Shown here one piece after another: positions 17,328 through 24,188 of a stretch of 24,188 bases of DNA. The translations under genes were made by a program, and so were the position numbers. The notes under the pieces are model-generated. The model had not been told where the DNA came from. It did no database searches and saw only the letters and a list, made by a program, of their open reading frames with translations. The stretch lies in assembly GCA_015501595.1 (NCBI GenBank), contig JADNRX010000746.1, positions 1-24,188 of the forward strand, in the 5' to 3' direction. The stretch's first letter is position 1; the number at the start of each line of letters is the position of its first letter. Origin of the DNA: Hymenopellis radicata. Its lineage: Eukaryota > Basidiomycota > Agaricomycetes > Agaricales > Physalacriaceae.

Positions 17328-20300
17328 CTATCCTGGCTCGGTATCGTTCCATGCTCTCCAGTTTCACGCCCTCTTTTTGCTGGCGGTTTCGAGTAGACAT
17401 GGACTTTCGAATGGACCAGGACGATTGACGGCAGAGAAGATTCAAAGGAATCCGGGTTTCGGTGAGCATTACACGCAAGTTGTGGAGAGGAGTTGGTGGA
17501 CATGATGGTGGTACAAAAGCAAAGTGATCGCGCTTTACTCTCGACCACCACCACCTCCAGCTTCTTTAACCGCTCTTACTGCTCCTGCACGAAATAACTC
17601 AGAGCTCTCTCCGACGGAAGGATGAAAATTACGCTCACCTGAGAAATCGTCTCTTAATGAACTGCCGCCCCAAGGATATCCACTGGCACCACGGCACCGG
17701 GCCCTAATTATAACAGTCTTGGAGAAACTTAAAGCGACGAAACTGGTTGTCCTGGCTCCGAAACAGGGTATGTTCTGTCGCATCTCTTCTGCTTGGGAGC
17801 GCGCCTCGGAGACTTCGAGGGTTGTAAAAGGGGAGGTATGTATGTATCCATACTTTGTGCTCGACGGACACAGTCAACAATATTTTCATTAGCGAGTTAC
17901 GCACCGACTCCTCCAAGTACACTCCCTTCTAAACGAAATGGAAATCCCAGAATCATCGCAATATAGGTCCGAGTCCTCGTACTGTTTCTAGCACGTCTGG
18001 CGTGCTAACCAATACACATAGCTACGAATCACTCTACGAGTCCCGTCCCGGAATTTCTCCAATCCTGGATCCCTTCTTTTCCCACAAACATTCGCCTCAA
18101 CATGCCCTCGCTAAAGAACATTGACCGAGTCGTCATTGATTGACAGGCTGCTTCAGAGGCGAGGGTGGACAACCGACGACGATGAATCTCAATCTTGTTG
18201 GCTATGCTCGCCGTCCATGCGTTTTATTCACTACCCGCTTGACGATACCAGGCCGTCCCGCCGGGCCATATTCTGTCGTGAAGCCCAGCTCCTTCATCAA
18301 TAGCGGTGCACCAGGGAGGACCATTTCTTCGTCGAATCGCACTCGTGGTACTTTCACCTTTCTTGTCGATGATAATTCTGTGCAACAGAGCGTATTCGGA
18401 CATCGCGCAACGTGTAACGCTCTAACAGAATCTGTGGCACCGGCTTGAAGGCCTGTAAGAACGCGACGAGGAAGCGGCTCCAAAGATGCTTTCAAATGTT
18501 CGTCAAGAATTTGGGCACTAGCTTTGGGGATACACATACGACTGACATGTCATCGTAGATCGTTGAGTTCTTTTGTCTTTTTCTTCCCAATCGATGTTCT
18601 CATGAAGTTTAAGAAAAACAGGTTCTCATATGTTCCCAAAAACAATCGAGAATCTCTGGAATATGTCCTGGATAAAACAACGAAAATCGAACTGATCCCT
18701 CCTTCAACTTGACAGTCTCAGTCTGGGAACGGGGTAGTGCTCGGGTTGCCTCTTCTTGGGAGCCGAATCCATTCTGCTCATCGTATACCATGTCAACCAC
18801 GCCCTAGAATATCTCGCACAATGTATAGACTTCTCAAGACCGGAATACAGAGCCTTTTTCACTTTACACATCGAACGATCACAATAATCGCCTTGACTGT
18901 TCAGTGTTCCTTGACTTGATTATACAGCCCTCCAAAGCCCGGATTTCCGTCCATCCGGACACAACAGTCACTCCTTCATCTACTTGCTTTGTTTCTCACA
19001 TACCCGTGGGACCGCTCAGTCGCTCAACCCTTCCTTCGAAAGTAACACCTCTTCGGCTCTCAGACAGCAAACATTTTACCGCTACCCAGAGCCGCTCTAC
19101 TTTGTGATGCGCGCCTTCTCGTGAGCTCGGCACTCCACGCATGGAGGACGTACTCGCATATTCTCTGGAAGCAGTCCATAACGTTTAACGTTGAATCCTA
19201 GCGCTCTGTTTCGTCCTTCAAGGCAAGATCACTCATAACGACGCGCTTCGCCTCTCTCTGTCCTCCCGCCGGCTCCAGGCTAGAGAGCAACTACGTTGTT
19301 CCAGCCATGATGCCAGTCATAAATCAAGAAGGGCAAGGTGATTGACTCGTAGCCTCTGCTCTTACCACCATTCACGAGGACCACCGACGCGCCTCCTCAC
19401 TCCGAGGTTGTGCGAGTCGTCAGCAAGCCATCAAGTTCGATGGATGGGGAACCTTTGGTACGAAAGCGTATGTGCGAGTCCCCTCCGTGAGCCGACTGAC
19501 TCTGTGTAGAACCGTCCTCAATCATGAATCGTAACGTCATCAGCGAAATCCGTCAAGACGTTGGTTGGAACATCGAGTAGAGGGGCGGCCTAACAAGCGC
19601 AGGATCAACGACGCATCGCTCCAAAATAAACACTTGCAGGCCGAGAGCTTCGTTGAGATCGAAGTGGAATGACTTGGCGCCCAACGACAGTTGCAAACGT
19701 ATGCACTACGATATATCAGTTGACTACTACACATCCACACCACCGTGCATCAATTAAAGAATGGAGCTACTTCTTCGGGAGTCGTTCCAGACAGTCGTCT
19801 TCTCCGGCGGGCTCTTCTGCATTTCGGACACGCTACAGACGCCGTTGGATCTCAGGCTTGATCACCAATCGGCTGTCTACTCGATCACCACCACTACGGA
19901 CGAGGAGAACGGTATCGCTCACGAGAGGCGCCTCGGTCGTTGAAGAGTCCAAGTTAAGGACAATAGCCTTGAACGCATGGGACAATTCTCCCGGTGACCC
20001 GTAACACGTCTTGCTTGATATCCTTCCCATCTTCGTTGCCGTACTCTTTTCCTATTCCTGTGAGAACTTTAGGGACGCGAGCCGCTCGTCACGACGGGTG
20101 CTGTATAGGAAAGTCGACTGTTCATTTGATGTCCTATGTACGATGAATTTAGTTGGAAATTTAACAAGGATTGTTTAACGTACATGCGCGAATGTAGAGC
20201 GAAGGACCTTGAGAAAGAAAAACGACCGGAAGCGTGCACGACGTGAGAACATGGCCGTAGAAAGAGGTGTATGATTCCCCCTCGGAGGAGTCGAACCTCC

Positions 20301-21361
20301 CGAGGCGCCTCACTAGCGAGGGGATATGAGAAGCATAATGGATGGAGGAATCGATGCAGTAATTGGCGAGAGAAAGCTGCTGAGGTGGATGCTGGGCCGC
20401 TCGCGTAGGGAAGCGATCACCGCCGCTAACGTCGTCGTCATTGCTCTGGCACGGCTACCAGCGCTGGAGGAGTTGTGGAGTGATTGGTTGAGGGATAGCT
20501 CCGTGCATCGGCTAGACGAGGACAACACGCGAATACAGGACGATCTCCTACAACACTTTTAACCATGCTGCCGGGAATGAACGGAGTCTCGATCGCGTTG
20601 CTGGGCTGGTATATGTGATGTCGGACGAAGTTTTTCAGAGGACGAGTTCGGTGACGGCAGTGAAGACTGAAGCGGAGAACATGCAGGAGAGATAGGCATG
20701 TCTCGGTGTCGATGGTCAACACACTGCGAGCAGGACAGCGGTCCTGAACCAATCGAGTGTGGGAGTTCAAGAACAAGCGTCAATTGGCGGTTGGACGCCA
20801 TGAGGGCCGTGGAAATAACGAGAGTAGCATAACGAAGGAATAAGAAAGCATAAGTCGCTCCGCGGATGGATAGACAATCTGGCCGAGAAATAAGCCTGAT
20901 ATGGCAGTGGAAACGCGAAATGGTGATCACCCACCATGAAATGGTGCAGTGAAACGGGCCCAGGCGATCCTCATGTGGCCGACCACGCACGTTCCCCAAT
21001 TCTAAATTATTGCTGTCCTGCCGCCGAGCACGGATCTTACCATCACGTAGTAGGGGAAAATAGCTGGGTGTACCAGTTCGCGTCCGCGTCCGCGACTACA
21101 TGAGCCTGGCCTCGCACGGATGCCCCGTCGACTGGCCAAAGTCGCTATCGTTGTCTGGTCCGACGCGATCGAGCAGGAATTGCGTGCGAGAAAGGGCGTC
21201 TATCTGCCACCGGATCGCTGAACAGCCGAGCTGGTGATGGTGGAGAGGAAAAGATACCGGCAGACGCCGGATTGACAGCACGGAACACACGCGCGACGTC
21301 GACAGCAGTACAGCCTTATCGTCTCTTGACCTTCTACACCCATCACCACAGACATCGAAAA
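17328..21361. other. Large gene-poor region
   Basis: About 4 kb have no gene I can support. The longer frames are 18537-18202 (-), 18182-18448 (+), 20030-19833 (-) and 20999-20559 (-). They overlap open frames on the other strand and have no clear splice chain. An ATG at 18102 (MPSLKNIDRVVID, then stop) has a plausible leader. Around 20960-20760 (-) the peptide ATYAFLFLRYATLVIS resembles a membrane helix of fungal multi-pass receptor-like proteins (DUF6533 type), but the surrounding frame is broken. A tRNA-like fold lies at 20276-20324. Confidence 0.4.
20276..20324 (-). other. tRNA-like T-arm with Pol III B-box match
   Basis: On the minus strand GGAGG-TTCGACT-CCTCC forms a perfect 5-bp stem with a 7-nt T-loop. 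GGTTCGACTCC (20287-20297) matches the B-box consensus GGTTCGANTCC exactly. It is followed by GAGGGGGA, like an acceptor 3' strand, which can pair with CCCCTC 40 nt upstream. The space between is too short for normal D and anticodon arms, so this is not a standard tRNA. It may be a tRNA-derived relic (3' half) or a hairpin occurring by chance. Confidence 0.35.
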
Positions 21362-24188
21362 ATGCCTCTTTTCCACAAGAAAACTCCCAAGACGCCGCGA
21401 CCACCAGCGACTCTCGCAGACCTGGAGGCCATGTGTGAAGCTATCAAGGACAAGTCCCCTGCGGATATCTCGGACAATCTGCGCACGGCGCTTGCTGTGA
21501 TCAAGGACGCCGGAGAAGCTGTTGAGAAGGTTCCCTACATCAAGGCTGTGGCGGGAGTGTTGGGGACATTTGTTTCAATGAAAATTGTATGCACTATCCT
21601 CTCATTTCCGTGTTGACACTGTTAACGATTGACTGAAGGAAATGAATGACCGCCAAGATGCCTGGGATACTGCGCTCCGTGATATTGCCCATGTGAACAA
21701 CTTTCTGAAGGAAAGGCAAACTTCAGGCCCCGGCTCTTTGCCTACTGAGCTTGTCAGTGCCTTCACCTCACTTCACAAGGCCATGATCAAGGTTTAATGT
21801 TTTTCAAGTTATTAAATAGAAGATATTGACTTTTACATAGATCATGGAATTATACCTAGACTTTCAGGATGCTGGTGGCTTGAAGCGTGCATTTAATCGA
21901 AAAGCATGGTGTGCCAAGGCAGAGCAATGCTCTCGTAATCTTAATTCTGTTATGCAAATATTCAATGTATGTCAATTAATTATTATTTACTTTGTAGAAG
22001 TACTAACATTTACATTTTGTAGAGTGACATTGGCATCAGCACTTTTTTGCTTATTCAAAGTTTAACAGTGTTACAGCCTCAGACTTTTATCAATGCTCAG
22101 AATGTGCTGGCATACAATGCTCCAAGTCAATATTTTGTTGGGCGTCAGGATATTCTGCTTCAGCTTAAATCTATTTTTGAAATGTCAGCCTCTAAGGAGG
22201 GTTGCATTGTCAGTTTGTACGGTCAAGGAGGCAGTGGAAAAACACAAATTGCTTTGAAGTTTGTATTAGAGAATCAGATTATGTGAGTACATATATTTTT
22301 TCTCATTATTTAGTTAAATATAATAAATTATCAGGTTTAAAAAAATATGGTTTATTGATGCAGCATCTTATATTACTTTAAATGCAGCTTTCAAAGTCTT
22401 AGCAAAAGCTATAGGACTTGAAAAATCAGACTTTATACAGGCTGATCCTCTTGATTATTCAAAGCCTTTAGAGGTTGATGAATGGGTTAAGCCTGTATAT
22501 CAGTATTTGAGTTGTCTACAAGAAAGATGGTTAATAATTTTGGATAATGCAGATGATCCAAATCTCAAACTTCCACAATATGTTCCTCAGTGCATTTTTG
22601 GATATATTCTTATTACTAGTCGACTTTCTGATCAATGGGCATCTCCAAATTGTTGCATTAACTGTGGTGATCTTTCTGAAAAAGATGCCATAGATTTGTT
22701 GCTAAAGCGAACTGATACAGTATTAACTGAAGAAAACTATCAGTATGGTTTTAAAATTATAGCAGTTAGGTTATTATGCACTTGCTATTGCTACTGCTGG
22801 AGCATATATTCGAAGCAATATTACTTGTACTTTACAAAATTATCTTGAGCGATTTTATGCTCAACAGTCTGCTTTCATTGATGATGATCAGTCTTCAAAG
22901 ACAAGACTCTTATCAAAGAACAATTCATGCAACATTTTTATTAAGTTTTAAACAACTGACTCCTGCTGCCCAATTCTTTATGCAAATATGTTCCTTTTAT
23001 CACCATACTGCCATTTCCATTGCTATTTTTTCTTGTGCATTAAAATCAGATATGAGTGCTACTATAAAAAATGAAGCATTACCCATAGCAGAAGCAGCAG
23101 ATTTATGGAGTACTTATAAAAAAGAGGAACATATACTTGATAAAGTGATTGATGAACTGTATCAATTATCTTTAGCTACTTATGATATAAATTCAAAAAT
23201 AATTTCTTTTCACCCTATTCTATATTTTTGTGCTAAAAATGAATTACAAAAGCCAAAAATACTTCAAACTATTGCAAGTCTTATTCTTAGTTCTGCAATA
23301 TGTGAAAATTTACAGAGTGACAATTTCAAATTTAGAGAGACAATATATCAACATGTGGAGATGGTTTGGCAATCAGAAATCTCAACAATTAATATATGCA
23401 AGTATTTTTGGAAAGCTTTTCACTGGGGAGGTCTTTTACAAAAAGCGGAAGAACTTGGAATAATTTGGTTAAAGAAAAGTAAAGATATTCTTGGAGAGAG
23501 TCATCCAGATACTTTACTAGCTATGGGAAATCTTGCTACTATGTATCATAAGCAAGGACAGCTAAAGGATGCAAAGGAATTAAAAATACAAGTTCTTCAG
23601 CTTACAAAAGATATTCTTGGAGAGCGTCATCTAAATACTTTACGAGCCATAAGAAATCTTGCCTTAACATATCATAAGCAAGGACAGTTAAAGGATGCTG
23701 AGAAATTAGAAGTACAAGTTCTTCAGCTTACAAAAGATATTCTTGGAAAGCGTCATCCAGATACTTTACTAGCTATGGGAAATCTTGGTAGAACATATCA
23801 TGAGCAAGAACAGCTGAAAGATGCGGAGGAAATGGAAGTACAAGTACTTCAGCTTCGAAAAGATATTCTTGGAGAGCATCATCCAGATACTTTACGAGCT
23901 ATGGGAAATCTTGCTGCTACGTATCATGAGCAAGAACAGCTAAAGAATGCGGAGGAATTGAAAGTACAAGTACTTCAGCTTACCAAAGATATTCTTGGAG
24001 AGCGTCATCTAGATACTTTACGAGCTATGGCAAATCTTGCTGCAACATATCATCAGCAAGGACAGTTGAAGGATGCGGAGAAATTGCAAGTACAAGTTCT
24101 TCAGCTCAGAAAAGATATTCTTGGAGAGCGTCATTCAGATACTTTACAAACTATGAAAAGTCTTGCTTCAACATATTATAAGCAAGGA
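21362..24188 (+). CDS. NLR-type protein: helical domain, NB-ARC NTPase, TPR array (3' partial, two frameshifts)
   Basis: Exons: 21362-21586, 21639-21791, 21841-21966, 22023-22282 and 22335 to the edge. Introns have clear GT-AG ends, and a TACTAAC branch lies before 22022. Residues 1-170 are helical (AVIKDAGEAVEKVPYIKAVAG) and resemble the MLKL_NTD-like domain of basidiomycete NLRs. The NB-ARC part follows: FVGRQDILLQL, P-loop GQGGSGKT (22221-22244), WLIILDNADD (22528-22557) and ILITSR (22606-22623). The frame changes near 22765 (to LGYYALAIATAGAYI) and again near 22901 (to HATFLLSFKQLTP). It is then open without a break to the edge, through six TPR units. Such proteins are thought to sense non-self and trigger defence or cell death in fungi. 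The AT-rich body contrasts with the 5' exons. The shifts could be real lesions or assembly errors. Confidence 0.85.
23484..24188 (+). repeat. Tandem 126-nt (42-residue) TPR repeats
   Basis: The codons for DILG start at 23484, 23610, 23736, 23862, 23988 and 24114. That is a spacing of exactly 126 nt every time, with no indel. Each unit reads like kinesin-light-chain-type TPRs (DILGERHxDTLxAMxNLAxTYxxQxQLKDAEEL). Variation concentrates after HILG-type turns (ERHP, ERHL, KRHP, EHHP, ERHS) and at the YH(K/E/Q)Q(G/E) turn. The array continues beyond the window. Confidence 0.95.

Noticed and set aside
18202..18537. Minus-strand 111-residue ORF
   Set aside because: The opposite strand is open over the same region, no splice signals or motifs support it, and the composition looks random.
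1..24188. CRISPR arrays, bacterial operons, ribosome binding sites
   Set aside because: The spliced gene structure is eukaryotic; no spaced short palindromic repeats or Shine-Dalgarno context were seen. The only regular repeats are the TPR codons and small minisatellites.

Overview
The window looks like genomic DNA of an agaricomycete (mushroom-forming basidiomycete). Genes are split by introns of roughly 45-65 nt with GT-AG (occasionally GC-AG) ends and CTRAY-type branch points. Protein types include F-box, Sm-like and NB-ARC/TPR, and most of the window has balanced to GC-rich base composition. All exon models are my own reading of splice signals and frame continuity. No database search was run, so family names rest on motif recognition.

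Layout. (1) 1-3870 is gene-dense. It holds the 3' part of a DUF6697-like gene (+), a convergent, nearly complete second copy (-, 1438-3413) with an N-terminal coiled coil, and, head to head with it across about 100 bp, an intact NAA38/LSMD1-type Sm-like gene (NatC auxiliary subunit). (2) 5062-7838 holds an F-box gene and a seven-exon Ser/Pro-rich gene of unknown function. (3) 7.9-16.9 kb is a decaying multi-copy region. An unrecognised small membrane-protein family appears in about six copies on both strands. One is intact (9539-10261), one is shortened (13025-13563), and the others carry lost starts, stops or frameshifts. Between them lie a DUF6697-like relic, an F-box-gene relic, an inverted repeat and small tandem repeats. 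(4) 16.9-21.3 kb is gene-poor, with one probable 3' gene end (-) and a tRNA-like fold. (5) 21362 to the right edge is a fungal NLR-type gene. It has an N-terminal helical domain like the MLKL_NTD-type domains of basidiomycete NLRs, an NB-ARC P-loop NTPase, and at least six exact 42-residue TPR units running off the edge.

The most striking points are the NLR gene and the orphan family. The NLR gene changes abruptly from GC-balanced 5' exons to an AT-rich NB-ARC/TPR body. It carries two apparent frameshifts just before an otherwise perfectly open TPR array. The orphan membrane-protein family shows local birth and death, including a relic fused within about 10 nt to a relic of the DUF6697-like family. 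The NAA38 gene is housekeeping. The other genes look like typical fast-evolving accessory genes, and no operon-like or pathway linkage between them is visible.
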